DNA of 64,000 nt from Pseudevernia furfuracea (taxonomy: Eukaryota > Ascomycota > Lecanoromycetes > Lecanorales > Parmeliaceae): positions 1,922,001 through 1,986,000 of the forward strand of contig JAIUPT010000041.1 of NCBI GenBank assembly GCA_022315425.1, given 5' to 3'. Below are positions 32,037 to 43,076 of the stretch, piece by piece (the stretch's first letter is position 1; the number at the start of each line of letters is the position of its first letter). A model generated the notes under the pieces. The model saw only the letters and a program-made list of their open reading frames with translations, did not search any database and was not told where the DNA came from. A program made the position numbers and the translations under genes.

Positions 32037-32599
32037 ATGCCCGTCCAACACCCCCTCCAACGCGACTCCCCCAACCTCACCCAAGACCAATCCAACGCCC
32101 TCCAAATCCACAACCAAGGCAATTTCCATCCATCCCCCCCCCCCCTGGAAAAACAACCAAACTGACCAACCACCTCCCAGCCCGCGAAGCCGCCAACGCC
32201 ATCCCCGGCGCCGTCCCCCGGCCCGACCTCATCTGGGACGCCCACCTCGCCGCCGACGCGCAAAACTGGGCCAACGGCCTCGCGGCCGCCGACGCCGGCC
32301 TCCACCACAGCACGGGCGACCAGCGGCCCAACGAGGGCGAGAACCTGTACTGGGTGAGCGCGGGCGGGCGGCTGGCGGACGCGGCGCAGGCGTGGGTGAA
32401 CGAGCGGAGCGCGTACGGCGGGCAGAAGGTCGGGGACGGCGACTTCGGGGCCTACGGCCACTACACGCAGTGCGTGTGGCCGACGACGACGGCGGTGGGC
32501 ATGGCGAGCGCGGTGAGCGGGAGCGGGGCGAATTTCATCGTGGGGAGGTATTCGCCGCCGGGGAACTGGACGGGGTTGAGTGCGTTTACTGGGCAGTGA
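32037..32599 (+). CDS. CAP/SCP (PR-1-like) domain protein
   Basis: CAP-superfamily protein; fungal relatives (Pry proteins) bind sterols or fatty acids, many being secreted. Family features: LTQDQSNALQIHNQAREAAN, DLIWDAHLAADAQNWANGLA, GENLYW, AQAWVNERSAYG, the CAP signature GHYTQCVWPTTTAVGMA, and NFIVGRYSPPGNW. The start at 32037 (MPVQHPLQRDSPN) needs an intron at 32119-32180 that begins with GC and ends with AG. With it the exons total 501 nt, 166 residues, and the LHNxxR-like helix is restored; the downstream frame alone would give a proline-rich leader instead. No signal peptide is seen, so it may be cytosolic, or a 5' exon may be missed. Exon 2 is strongly GC-rich at third positions, unlike neighbouring genes. 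Confidence 0.82.
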
Positions 32600-34186
32600 G
32601 TTTGGCGTTGGCTGCTGGTGGTGGTGGTGGTGGTGGTGTGGAAGTGGTGGGGGTGGTGCTGGTGGTGCTGCTGGTGGTGGTGGTGGTGGTGGTGTGGAAG
32701 TGTTTGAGGGGGGGTAAGGAATGTATGTATTCGGGCTAGGTTGCATGTAGCTTTCGCGTGCACCGATATTAATGCTATACGCGGAGACGGTAGATTCGTG
32801 AGCAGGAAGTCATGAGGGATCTGAGATTGGGAACTCCTTTTGTGTTACTCTCCTACCTAGGTTCTCTTCTCTTCTCGTGTCATGCGTGCCACACCTGTGC
32901 GGAGAGTACGGGGAGAGCATCGAGTAGTGGAATTCTTTTACAGAGGGGATTACGAGTAAGTAAAGGGAAGCCCGAGGTAACTAACTACCAGCAGTCGTTT
33001 CTTGCCACATACAGTAGCTTCCTGGCCAGAAGGCCGGAGCACCAAAGTCGGTAGACTGTAGCCATCGCGGTAGAACGAAGAAGAAGACTGGGAGCCCTTG
33101 TTTTATAGAACACGGCGCCCCCATCTCGCATTCAGCGATGATCCATGCAGTATGGAGGGTTCTAGAGACCGTATTATCTGTGAGCGGCTGAAGAATTGCG
33201 GGCTGTAGACTCAAACACACCGTCAAAAAGCCCCGAAATATTCCATCAACGAGACGCGGAAGCGGAACCAAGGATGTATTACCGAAAAGTCTCAAAAAAA
33301 AAACTCTCTTATACCGTAGAACGTAGAAAAACACTCTAGATATACTCGTAGAGAGAGAGAGACAAGAAGAGAGAGGTAAGGTAGCTAGAAACGATCAACG
33401 TCACGCCAGCAATGAAAATCTCCATCTCTCTCTCTCTTCTCTCGGCCCCATATGTAAAAAACAACAACAACAGTATCCTCCTCCTCCAAAGAGCCTTGTA
33501 AGAGCCAATCGTCGGCGGGATTTTCAGTTTCATCCCCCATTCTTCTCGTGTTTATATACATACATACATACCGAGTCGTGGAATCAAGTGTATGTATGTA
33601 TTCCCCTCGAATAAGACAGACGGACGGACGACTGCTTTTTAAGAATCTTTAAGTTTAAGAGAGAATATTCACGCTCACGTAGCCGAGCCAAGCCAGGCCC
33701 CCCCTTAACTTAACTTACGCATCAGACCGTTTTTTTTTAACTTACCGACACTCTCTCTCGTGGAAAAGAAAAGACGCGTTGCCTTTTTCTTTGAAACACA
33801 ATGCTGCCGACGGTGTGTGTGTGCCTTTTGAGGGATTTTCGAACCTCACGCTGCTGCAGCTGTTGTCGAGTACGGTGTCTAACAAGCACCGGTGACGGTG
33901 CGTGTGCATGACACTGCCTTCAGGGCCTGGTCGCTGGAATACGAAGAGGGACCGAGAAGTGTGGCGCTTCGCATTGGATATTTTCGAAGCACCTGCTGAA
34001 CACGCTCATGAAGAATGAGGTTGCTTCTCTTCGGAAACCCCGCCTTTAAAAAGGCACCGTGCAAGGATAGACGGCCTTCCCAAACGATGTAGTAAGAGCT
34101 ATTGTCTTCGTAGTTGGCACCTTAGGTGCCTCAGCCGCTGCGTATTTACGAGTCGACGTTCGATGCTCGCAGCTATCATATACAGT
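32600..34186. other. Intergenic with low-complexity DNA
   Basis: Starts with a (GGT)n tract (32617-32696), later contains AGAGAG/TCTC runs (33350-33440) and a TACATACATA stretch near 33560. No gene recognised. Confidence 0.45.
32617..32696. repeat. (GGT)n trinucleotide repeat
   Basis: Two GGT-rich runs separated by GTGGAAGTGGTGGGGGTGGT, just downstream of the CAP gene stop codon; G-rich on the plus strand. Confidence 0.85.
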
Positions 34187-36649
34187 TCAAATCTCTCTGC
34201 ACCACTTGCCCAATCCTGCCTTCCCAGGCACATCTACTCCCTCCAGCCCCACACCGATCTCCTCCAACCCAACATCAACCCTCCACATCTCCCTCCTTCC
34301 TCCTCCCCTCCCTGCGCCCACAGCCGGCAACACGAGCTCCAAACTTGACAGATGCTCCCACGCTCCTTTGGAAACATCCTTGCTCCACACCCTCGTTCCT
34401 CCACCCACAGCCATCTGCCCTGCAGCGCTAGATTGCAGTTTCGATTTGCTGGCAAGAGCGACGTATTCCTCGTAGACCATACCGAAAGTGCAAACATCGG
34501 TGTCAAGGATGATGTCTAAACGGGCTGCGGCAATGAGAAGAGAAAGTTCGAGGGTGGAGAGGGAGGAAAGGAGGACAAGCTTGCTGTCAGGAGGTTGGAG
34601 AGGATGAGAGATGAAGGAAGAAGCGGTAGGTATATTGGTAGCTGACATGGTGGCGATCGGAAGAAGAGAGGCAGAGAGAAAGGCAGTGACAGACTTGCTG
34701 GACGTATAGAGAGTCTGAAGAAATTGTTCGAACTGGGGGGTGGCGAAGACGTGCGTGAGGTAGGCGTTCCAGGCAATGGAGAGATTTTGGAGACCCGCGT
34801 TGCTGTCCTGGAGTCGATGCTGGGTGGAGGGCTGGTAGCACAAGGCTGAGATACAGATCTCTTGGAAGGCGGTAAAGCTTCGTGGGAGTGAAAGATGGAC
34901 GTAGCGCTGTCCAAAACGACTTTTTACTCGTTTTTCAAGACTTTCAACAACGTTGACTTTTGTTGTCAAGCCAAGGACGGCAATTGGAGCGTTGCGTGAT
35001 TGGGCGACGTCAAAAAGGTTGTAAAGAAGGGTTTGGCGTGGGTGAGAGGCGAAGAGATCAAACTCGTCAAGGATGAAGACGACAGATCTGGCAGTAGCAG
35101 TATCATCTTGTTCCGTTTCTTGGGCAGGATGAGAAAGTAATGCCAGTAACGAAGTCAGTGTATCTGCGTAGTTACTTCTACCACCTATGACATCGTCTTC
35201 CACCTCCATTTCTCGGCCAAGCTGACGCCATATCTCACGAAGAGCGAGCTTATCGTCCGTATGGATGAAGCCGTTCAGTCGAACTACGTGGAATTCGTCA
35301 CTATGATCAGAAGCAAGCTCTGAGATGGCCGTCTCAACTAAAGTCGTCTTGCCACTTCCCCGAGATCCAATAATGAGCATTGAGTTCCCCTCGCCGGCTA
35401 GAACTGTCTGCTCGACTAGTTGATGGACCTTCCGGCGTTCCTTTTCTAGATTCACTAATGGCAGACGTCGCTTGCCTGTCAGTCTCTCAAGTATCCGGGT
35501 TTGGAGCATGGTGAGCAGTTCAGGCTCAGTTTCTAGTAATTCCTCGAATGCTTTTGCATGGTCAATTTGAAGCCCGGTCTCATCGGCCTTAGATGAGCCA
35601 AGTAACCCCGACACTGTGGACGTTCTTGAGAGTGATGACTGTCCATTTGCAACTGCGGGTGCCAGATCCTTGCGCTTCTTTCTTGATTTCTTGGAGGGCG
35701 TATCTACTGGTTGCACGTGATCAAGCTCATCCGTTTGATGCCCTTGAGCAAGGTCATCGAGAGACGCCTCTCTCGTAGGAAATTTCCCAAAGCCTAGATC
35801 TTCCTCCTCATCCTTATCATCCCCCAACACGGTAGCCGTCTCTGGGGCCTGCTTTCGCTGACGTTGTTTCTGGCGCAAGCTCGTTGTATTAACAGATTCT
35901 GCTCTCGCAGCGTTCTCGTCCCTATCCGAGGGCCGCCTTGACCTCCGACGTAATCTGTCACTTGGGGTTCCGGTGCCCGGTTGGTCACGCATGTCCATCT
36001 CCAGCTCTTTCGCTCGCTTCTTAGCCCTCCGGACGGCTTCAGTCAGGCTTTTCCCCGAATCGAGATGGTCTCCTCCCAAAGCATTGTCCAAGTCCCTAGC
36101 ATCACCAGGACCAGCTTCTCCCTGCAGCTCATCCGGTTCTTCGATTTCCACCCAGCCTTTATACTTATTTCTTTTCTTTTTCGTAGATGTCTCTGAAGGC
36201 TTTGTGGTCTTTGTATTCTCCTGGCTTCTCTCATTGACCTCTCCTCGGCCCCCGGATTTCCTCCTACTCGGCGTGCCTTCCACCTCCCCATCTAGCTCGT
36301 CTATTTCATCATTCGGATCTCCCTGTAGCATATGGTCAACTACCGGGGCCGACACTGCATTCTTCCTCCCAAAATTTTCTCGTGGTGCGTCTTTGCCATT
36401 CGACTTCCGTCCAGGGCTACTCCTGACAGCTTTCCCCGGGACATCCTCGCCGGTCTCAATCAACTTTGTCTCACTGAAGACGCGGTTGATCTTGGGACCC
36501 GAAGCTTTCCCGAAGACAGCTTGCTTCACTGTCCGTAAGACTCGAGAGGTAAAGGGTAGACTTGAGTCGTTAGAAGTAGTCTTCTGCCGTTTGGCAGCTC
36601 GGGGAGAGGGATCGAAGGTTGGCATGACAAGTTCCGTCGGAGAGGGCAT
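34187..36649 (-). CDS. ORC4: Origin recognition complex subunit 4
   Basis: Orc4 is an AAA+ subunit of the complex that marks replication origins. One exon, 820 residues. The first 400 residues are charged and disordered with basic clusters (RRAKKRAKELEMDM, KKSRKKRKDLAP), a usual extension in filamentous fungi. The AAA+ domain has Walker A IIGSRGSGKTTLV near residue 425 and Walker B VVFILDEFDLFASHPRQTLL near residue 522, followed by APIAVLGLTTKVNVVESLEK and the arginine-containing VKSRFGQRYVHLSLPRSFTA. The C-terminal winged-helix part has LSTLELSLLIAAARLDIILD and FGMVYEEYVALAS. Start could be 36649 or the in-frame ATG nine codons later (36625). Confidence 0.95.
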   Translation of the reverse strand: MPSPTELVMPTFDPSPRAAKRQKTTSNDSSLPFTSRVLRTVKQAVFGKASGPKINRVFSETKLIETGEDVPGKAVRSSPGRKSNGKDAPRENFGRKNAVSAPVVDHMLQGDPNDEIDELDGEVEGTPSRRKSGGRGEVNERSQENTKTTKPSETSTKKKRNKYKGWVEIEEPDELQGEAGPGDARDLDNALGGDHLDSGKSLTEAVRRAKKRAKELEMDMRDQPGTGTPSDRLRRRSRRPSDRDENAARAESVNTTSLRQKQRQRKQAPETATVLGDDKDEEEDLGFGKFPTREASLDDLAQGHQTDELDHVQPVDTPSKKSRKKRKDLAPAVANGQSSLSRTSTVSGLLGSSKADETGLQIDHAKAFEELLETEPELLTMLQTRILERLTGKRRLPLVNLEKERRKVHQLVEQTVLAGEGNSMLIIGSRGSGKTTLVETAISELASDHSDEFHVVRLNGFIHTDDKLALREIWRQLGREMEVEDDVIGGRSNYADTLTSLLALLSHPAQETEQDDTATARSVVFILDEFDLFASHPRQTLLYNLFDVAQSRNAPIAVLGLTTKVNVVESLEKRVKSRFGQRYVHLSLPRSFTAFQEICISALCYQPSTQHRLQDSNAGLQNLSIAWNAYLTHVFATPQFEQFLQTLYTSSKSVTAFLSASLLPIATMSATNIPTASSFISHPLQPPDSKLVLLSSLSTLELSLLIAAARLDIILDTDVCTFGMVYEEYVALASKSKLQSSAAGQMAVGGGTRVWSKDVSKGAWEHLSSLELVLPAVGAGRGGGRREMWRVDVGLEEIGVGLEGVDVPGKAGLGKWCREI

Positions 36650-37132
36650 GAAATGGAGTCGCGAAAGAGGTTTATTTATCCGATATGGTGTCGAGAGTTG
36701 GGTTATGAAGTGTTCAGGGATCTGCTACGCGCGGAGAGGTGATGCCGCTAAGCGAATATCAAGTCTCGGAGGCTCTCAAAATGCAAGATTATTTACCGCG
36801 TACTCTACTCGTACACTGCAGACCCTAATTTTACGAATAGGTAGGTAGATAACCCTTGATCTGTAGTCTTTAGTCTAATGCTAGGCAGGAAAAGTAATGA
36901 AGTGTTGATCTTCGAGGAAACGCCATCACCGCACCCTGGACCTTCACTTGAGGTGATTCACTTAATTGGTACGCTCTTTCTATGTCCCAGCTACCCAAAT
37001 AGGTAACCCTGAGCCTGGCCATGCTTGCGTTCGCGTCCTCACACCATCGAAGAGAGAGCCAAGCTCACTCGCCATACATAATCCTCTAACCAACTCGCTA
37101 AACGATGAAAACAGACTAAACAATGGCGTTCG
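36650..37132. other. Intergenic, no gene seen
   Basis: DNA upstream of ORC4 and downstream of the small membrane-protein gene. Nothing recognised. Confidence 0.4.
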
Positions 37133-37553
37133 TCAAGTATACAATTGCCCTCCCAGATGCGTAACGCGGAAATAAAAGATGCTGCATGCTGCGTAGCCGA
37201 GGACTCCCATTGCACGCAATACAAAATGTTTCGTCCAAAGGATTCCAAGAGTACTCCCCGCCATATGCAGGGACCATAAAAATTCGTAATGAGGCATTTT
37301 GAAGATACCTGCCCCGTGAGACATAATTGCTTTTGCAACACCGAGAGTAAACGAGTCTGTGCCACTCCGACCAAGAATGTACCGTTATACTAACCCAGTG
37401 TGGGGCCGGATGAGTTGTCTCCACAGGCCACGCAACTATCGGCGTGATCCAGAGACGGAAGAATGAAGCACTATGCATGATTTCATGCACGGCAGGGCCA
37501 TGAAAATGATTTCCAGACGCGTTCGGCTTCCAATAATCTCCGGCGCCCCACAT
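37133..37553 (-). CDS. Predicted small membrane protein, unrecognised
   Basis: Exon 1 (37553-37391) begins MWGAGDYWKPNASGNHFHGP and continues with histidine-rich EIMHSASFFRLWITPIVAW. Exon 2 (37308-37133) reads SIFKMPHYEFLWSLHMAGST and then GILWTKHFVLRAMGVLGYAA, ending THLGGQLYT. Together 112 residues if donor GTATAA and acceptor GGCAG are used (intron 82 nt); another acceptor at AAAAG keeps frame too. Both exons have protein-like composition with two likely membrane segments (one per exon 2 half) and a tryptophan/histidine-rich front. Residue pattern suggests a small organelle membrane subunit, but I do not recognise the family. Its start lies only 33 bp downstream of the flbA stop on the same strand. 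Confidence 0.48.
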
Positions 37554-37586
37554 TACCAGAAATCATGCAGGTCGAGGTCATGTTAA

Positions 37587-39923
37587 TCACGACACCCGAT
37601 GATCCCGATCCCGAACAGCTTTGCTCCTAGATCGCTCGGGCAGGACCATCTGCGATGATCCAACTTGATTTGCTTGTGCCACAGCATGATCAAAGTTGTG
37701 CTGGGCCAGCACAGCGGCATACTTAGGTTCTTTGAGAAATTTTGGGACAGAATCCTGGACACATTTTCAGCAACGATCATCAAATTGAACGGCGTATGGC
37801 AGCTGTACTTACGCTTGACATCAACTTGAACACGGATGTTTGAGCATCCTTGAACAACCCGACAACTTCTTGCAAGCTCTTTAGCAGTGAGTCGTCATCA
37901 CCAACAGCCCTGGTCATGCGCCCTGCTAGGCTATTCCGTAGATTATGGTCAATGTTGAGTTCACACGGAGAGCCGGGTGCCAGAAAGGCGTTGTAGAGAC
38001 CTGGAGACTTTTAGCTTCGAAAATTCGACGTGGATCTGCATGCCTACCATATGCAGCCGCCAGATTCTCCCTAATCGTGTCTAGCCTCGAGAAAGCCTTC
38101 GCTCTTTCAGCCGCGTCGTAGCTCCTTGTGAACTCTCGAACCTCGAGGTAGAATGCCAAGTTCTCTTCGCAATGGGTGTCTCTCAAGAATTCCCGGAATA
38201 AGAGACGCAGAGCTGGATCATTGACGATGATGTTGAGGCGGTTGTTGTTTGAGTCTCTTGGTTGATTCTTCGCGTTGTTCCTGGCGTTCTTGGAAGCTTC
38301 CCCTCTGCTATCATCACCACTTGGGCTATCCTCTCTTCCGAGCCATCCTGCAATGCGTTGGCCCTTGTCTGTGAGACCGTAAATGGCATTCTTAGTGGGC
38401 TGAAATCTTGATGCTCCGGGGGAATTTTGGTGAGCATAAACTTTGTCTTCTACAACGGCCCAGATGAGACCGTGAGACACGAAAAGTTCAGCAATCTCAT
38501 ACACTTCTCTACGATCCACGGTGGTACAGCAATCCATCAGCCAATCAACGGCTGTCTTGCCAGTGAAAGTATTTGGAACAACACGGTCTAGAATCTTCCT
38601 TTCTTTTGCCATCTTCACACCTATCATTCCATTGTAGTAGTCGCTCAATGAGTCATTATCAGAGGCTGACGTGCTGAGCTTGATATTGGGACCATCCTGA
38701 CCAGCGAATCGTCGGAAGATGACTTCTATCGTCGCGCGATCGTGCGATAGCTTATCCGAGGTACCGTCTCTTTCCAAGATGACCAATTGCATGGTGTTGC
38801 GAGGGCTATCCAAAAGGTCAAGCACGTGTCTTTGGTTGATGCCATTGCGTTGGCAAAAGCGGGTCAGTACATGCATACCCTTCGGCGTAAGCTGCCAAAC
38901 AGCGTTCTTGAGGGGGAAGACAGGCACCGTCCTCATGTCTGCATGCTCAACGAAACGAGCGTCCATGAATCGCTGACAAACAGATCGCGCCATTTCCTTC
39001 GCCATCGAGAACGTCGTGGTGGTGGTGGTGGTCACGATGCGCGACGGATCTTTCGGATCCGGCATTCGGTTCGATTGAGAGAATTTGAGAGATCCCAGAT
39101 TGTTGATGGCTTCCTCCGAAGTGAATGTATGATCAATCTTTTGGAAACGTACCCGATGAGCTGACAACGGCAGGCTGACCATTAATGTCGAGAACAAATC
39201 TTCAAAGTCTCTTGTGAAAGGCCGTTCTTCATCCGTCATCCGGAGAAGTCTCGAGGATGTCTGATGCATTTTGTTTTGTGCGGCCTGTTGAGGGGTTTCC
39301 GCTGATGTGGATGGGAGGTTGCGGACTGAAGGGGAGGGAGTCCTATCTAGGAGTCGTCGCCTATCCTGAGTGAGAGAAGACAACCCAGCTCGTGGGACTA
39401 AGCCCTCGGCTCCTGGGCTGTGGACTGAGCCAGGTGAGATGGCCGATTCAGGCTCTTTACTACTGTCAGAGCGGCCAGGTGAGATATTGAAATAACCCTT
39501 TTGCTGCCTGGAGTTGTTGTCGGCGGGCGGTGCGACAGTGGGTGCCTGCTTGGGAAGGTCACCAGACGATGATGACAATGATTGCAGTGACTGTGTAGAT
39601 GTCTTGGTACGGACGGAGAGGTTGGCTAGAGCGGCGTTTGTTTTCTCACGAGCGATAGCGGCTATTGAGAGTCTGTTGTGCCTGGCCTGATGGCCGGCGG
39701 CGGAGGTGTTGCTGTCAGGATCGCGGGACGATGTAGGTGCGAACGATGGGGGAGACTGGCGTTGGGTGGTAGAAGGGTACGGCTGAGAAGGATTGTCTAT
39801 GTGTTCTAAGACCGAGTTAATTAGAGCTCTGGTTGAAGAAGGTAGTGTCGGGATGGCGGATGAAAAGCAGCAATAGTGTCAAAGATACAGTAGAGTTGTA
39901 GGAGTGAGGAACGAACCCGTCAT
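37587..39923 (-). CDS. flbA: FlbA-type regulator of G-protein signalling (DEP + RGS)
   Basis: FlbA/Sst2-type RGS proteins speed GTP hydrolysis on a G-alpha subunit and so switch from hyphal growth to asexual sporulation. Four exons (39923-39917, 39805-38048, 38000-37813, 37754-37587) give 706 residues. The first exon holds only seven coding bases; without it the frame has no ATG upstream of SIAAIAREKTNAALANLSVR. Domains: serine/proline-rich front, a fungal DEP-related block with FTRDFEDLFSTLMVSLPLSA and MARSVCQRFMDARFVEH, a DEP domain (VPNTFTGKTAVDWLMDCCTT, about residues 385-470), and an RGS domain (LRLLFREFLRDTHCEENLAF, about 530-690). Intron 3 of the gene model splits the RGS domain (LYNAFLAPGSPCELNIDHNL follows). 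C-terminus DRDHRVS. Confidence 0.9.
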
Positions 39924-40108
39924 GTAAGGCGATTGAAGCGAAGGAGCAGGTCCAGCAGGGGGATGGATGAATTGAAAAATTGCTGTAAGACGATCCAAGG
40001 CTAAGGCTGTCGGCAGTTGCTCCTTAGATCACTGGATTGACAGCTAAAAGAAAGAAGCAAGTGGACGGAGCCAATGGGTCGGAGTGGAAAGGCAAATTAT
40101 GGAGTCGC

Positions 40109-40129
40109 GGGGGGGGGGGGGGGGGGGGG
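40109..40129. repeat. Poly-G tract (21 G)
   Basis: An unbroken run of 21 G on the plus strand, about 190 bp upstream of the flbA start codon. Confidence 0.95.
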
Positions 40130-41589
40130 TTGTTGTTTAAGGTAAGGTAGATGTGGCAGTGGAATGATGAGTTGTTGGTCGTAGTAGTAGTGTTAAGTGT
40201 AGTAGTTGGGGCAGCCTGTGGGAAGATGTCGGAGGAGAGTAGTGGCAGAGGCCGCTACGACCGGCAAGAAGAGTTTGGGTGTGTCAGATTTGATCGACAA
40301 AGACACGAGGGCGCAGGGAAGGAGGATGACGCTAGACTGCTAGACTGGGAAGAAGGAGCCACGAAGCATGAGATGATGGGAGAGAGAGAGATCCCTGTAA
40401 GCAGGAGCGTATGTGCTAAGACTGCTAAGCATGGGCTTTTTCCTTAGTCTGCTCCGGGTAGAGGGGATGATTTGCTTAGCCAAGTTAGCCTGCCTGCCTT
40501 GCACACAGCTGAAGAGGCAGTGAGACATGCGTTGCTGATGAGTAGATGATAAGCCCACCGATATCTTGGGTGTGATATCATGAAGATTCTTTCTTTGTGT
40601 CTTTTTTATTGACTTGTCGTACGATGATTGGAATATTACGATTAATATTAATATTCATGTCCAGGTAAGAAGTGTACTAAGGAGAGGCGGATTGTACAGC
40701 TGCAAGGGAATTTGGATCGTGGGGTTTTCTTTCTCCATTTATTTGCCCCTTCCCTTCCAGAAGAAAGGCTAAAATAACTAGCGCCATGCCAAGATATCCC
40801 AGGTTTTGCCATCCATGGCTCCATCGTCAAAAGGCTCCTCGGACAGCGCGATACGTGATTATTCTTCACACTCACAGAAAAACATCACGATCCTCTCTTT
40901 TCTTTGCCACCTTCTCACCTGCTCAAGGCGCTCCGGGTAAATACATGTTTCAACTGTCCCAGACTGCATGTTGCCTCGTAGAACCGGGTATATGAGAACA
41001 AGAGCACGTTTTCTGGTTGCCTGCAGGTTTCGCGTGCCTTGTACCTTCACTTCCCATGTGCAGCCTCGTGTTTATGTATATGCGAGACTATGCAATGCAA
41101 CGTCCCTGAGCATTGCTGGCGGATGCAAACGGCGAAACTTGCCCCAACAACACACACGCATGCGAGCCCAGATTATTACTAGAGTATTCCCGGAGGCTCG
41201 CTGCATGCGTCAAAAAATCATGAACCTCTCGGCGGAAGGCCAATGACAGCATCGCCAGCATGGAAGTGAGCCGATTTGCTCGACAATCAGACTTTTTTAA
41301 CTTCTCACATATGCATCCTGTCTGGGATAGGTCTGCGCAAATCGCTCAGCAATCGGTACGTATACATGGTCCCGAAATGGTAACAAGCCACATGGCACAG
41401 ACCCGCTCGTCACATCAGACGCTGATGAAGCGACTAATGAAACAAGCAACGCCATCTGTACATACAAAAAAACACCAGGGTCAAGGCTCAATTATGTATT
41501 GGACAGTCTAGGCCTTTTGGGAATCTCAAAGTTTCAGTCTCTTAGGCGATTCCAGAGCTGTTGGCACGGGGGTTTCAGATGCCTCCGGG

Positions 41590-42140
41590 GCGGCCAATAA
41601 CACGTATTATCATCTATTGGTTATCAAGTTGTAAGAATCAGTGTTTTTAATTACTTGGTAAATTGTAAGTAAAAAAATGTAAGTAAATACGGCTTACATA
41701 CCTTACTTATTAAGTACTTTTGATAGAAGTCAAATGTTCATATATCGCTGTCCGTGATCGGGTCTATAACAATGTCGTCGTCTATCTGAACGTCGTCTTC
41801 TACCTGAGTATTACGTCGTTTCTGATAACCACGATCCTTATGATCGATCTAAAGCCTTGTAAGCTTTATTCACAATCTCCTCGAAGCCGTAGATCAATGA
41901 CTCCACGGCAGAACTTCAAGCTCGAGAGTAATGCTAGTAAATAAGAGAAGAGATAGTGACTAAGATCGTGGTTAATCAATCGATAATATGTAACAGTAGA
42001 AGGACTTGGTGAACCTCAACCAACGGAAGAAATCAAAAACCTCTTGGCGGGCCGGAAGAGTACCTTAATAACCCCGATCACGTGACTGGTAAAGTGGTAC
42101 AAAACTTTACAAGCAAGTAAGTAAAAAAAAAAATGTCAAT
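41590..42140. other. AT-rich island, possible decayed mobile element
   Basis: AT-rich DNA with many stop codons, bounded by similar A-rich direct repeats (GTAAGTAAAAAAATGT at about 41666 and AGTAAGTAAAAAAAAAAATGT at about 42117). The inside has a region of repeated CGTCGTC/ATCGTC triplets. No open frame or terminal inverted repeat clear enough to name an element. Confidence 0.35.
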
Positions 42141-43009
42141 ATATTTTCAACTCTGGTACGAATCGCACTTTAGCAACCTTTGCGTTCTCTCTAGCCGCCG
42201 GCAGAATGCAGATCACCACGTTGCATTCTAAAAAAATATCTCTATGATGTGATGAATGGGTAATTTCCAGATCCCACATGCAGGCTTGCAGCAGAGAGGA
42301 GGGCCGATTCCCGAGTAAAAAAGGAGGCTTCTGACCAGCGACCCGAGCAAAGAAAGGTGGAAGTGGCTCACGCAAACCAGGGTTTTTTGCTGGTTGACTC
42401 CACTCACTGACACAAGCCAATCATAGGATCGAGCACATCCTTTATAACCGACCAATGAGACGCTGTATGGAATCCGAGGAGTGCAAGGATCGACCACATC
42501 CTTTACAATTCGGGGCGCAAAAGTGTTAAGAGTGTTAAACCCGGCCTTGGAAAAAGCTGAAGCCTCGGCACTCTTAACTCTAGAGTACCTCGGACTTGCA
42601 GGCATGACGAGACATAGGTAGCTTAGGTACTTTGGTACTTTAGGCGTGCAAGTATAAGGTATCTTGGAGGAGAGATTCTGCGGGTAATAACAGTCAATAA
42701 TAGTAATCACATTAATAATGTTTTGTTGTATCTTCCGATTTGTCGTTACATCATTTTTTCCTTTAGTTCCGACAGTCTGAACCCCCCCTCCATTGTCTCA
42801 AGTTTTAGCCTGGCTCGTTAGGCTAGGTGCGCTTGAATCGGTGGCTTAAGGTAAGCACGTGGCTACCTAACCTACTTTACCTTACTTTATAGTAGTACCT
42901 CTAACTTCGCAGCCGATAGGGAGCTTAGCTTGGACCTAGAGTAGTTTGGATTTAGTTCGGACTTCGGATTCAGTTTGGAATTTCAATTTATTTCAATTTA
43001 TTAGGGTTT

Positions 43010-43076
43010 TATTATCCATTTATCCATTTTATTCATTTTATTCATTTTATTCATTTTATTCATTTTATTCATTTTC
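43010..43076. repeat. 9-bp tandem repeat (ATTCATTTT)
   Basis: About seven copies of ATTCATTTT and close variants (ATCCATTTT at the left end). Confidence 0.9.

Noticed and set aside
32000..32746. 248-codon open frame on the minus strand over the CAP gene
   Set aside because: Histidine/proline-rich antisense of the GC-rich CAP exon and the GGT repeat; the plus strand holds the real CAP motifs.
42136..42710. Two overlapping open frames on the minus strand of the gene-poor block
   Set aside because: Composition and lack of motifs look like chance frames next to AT-rich DNA; kept out of the feature list.
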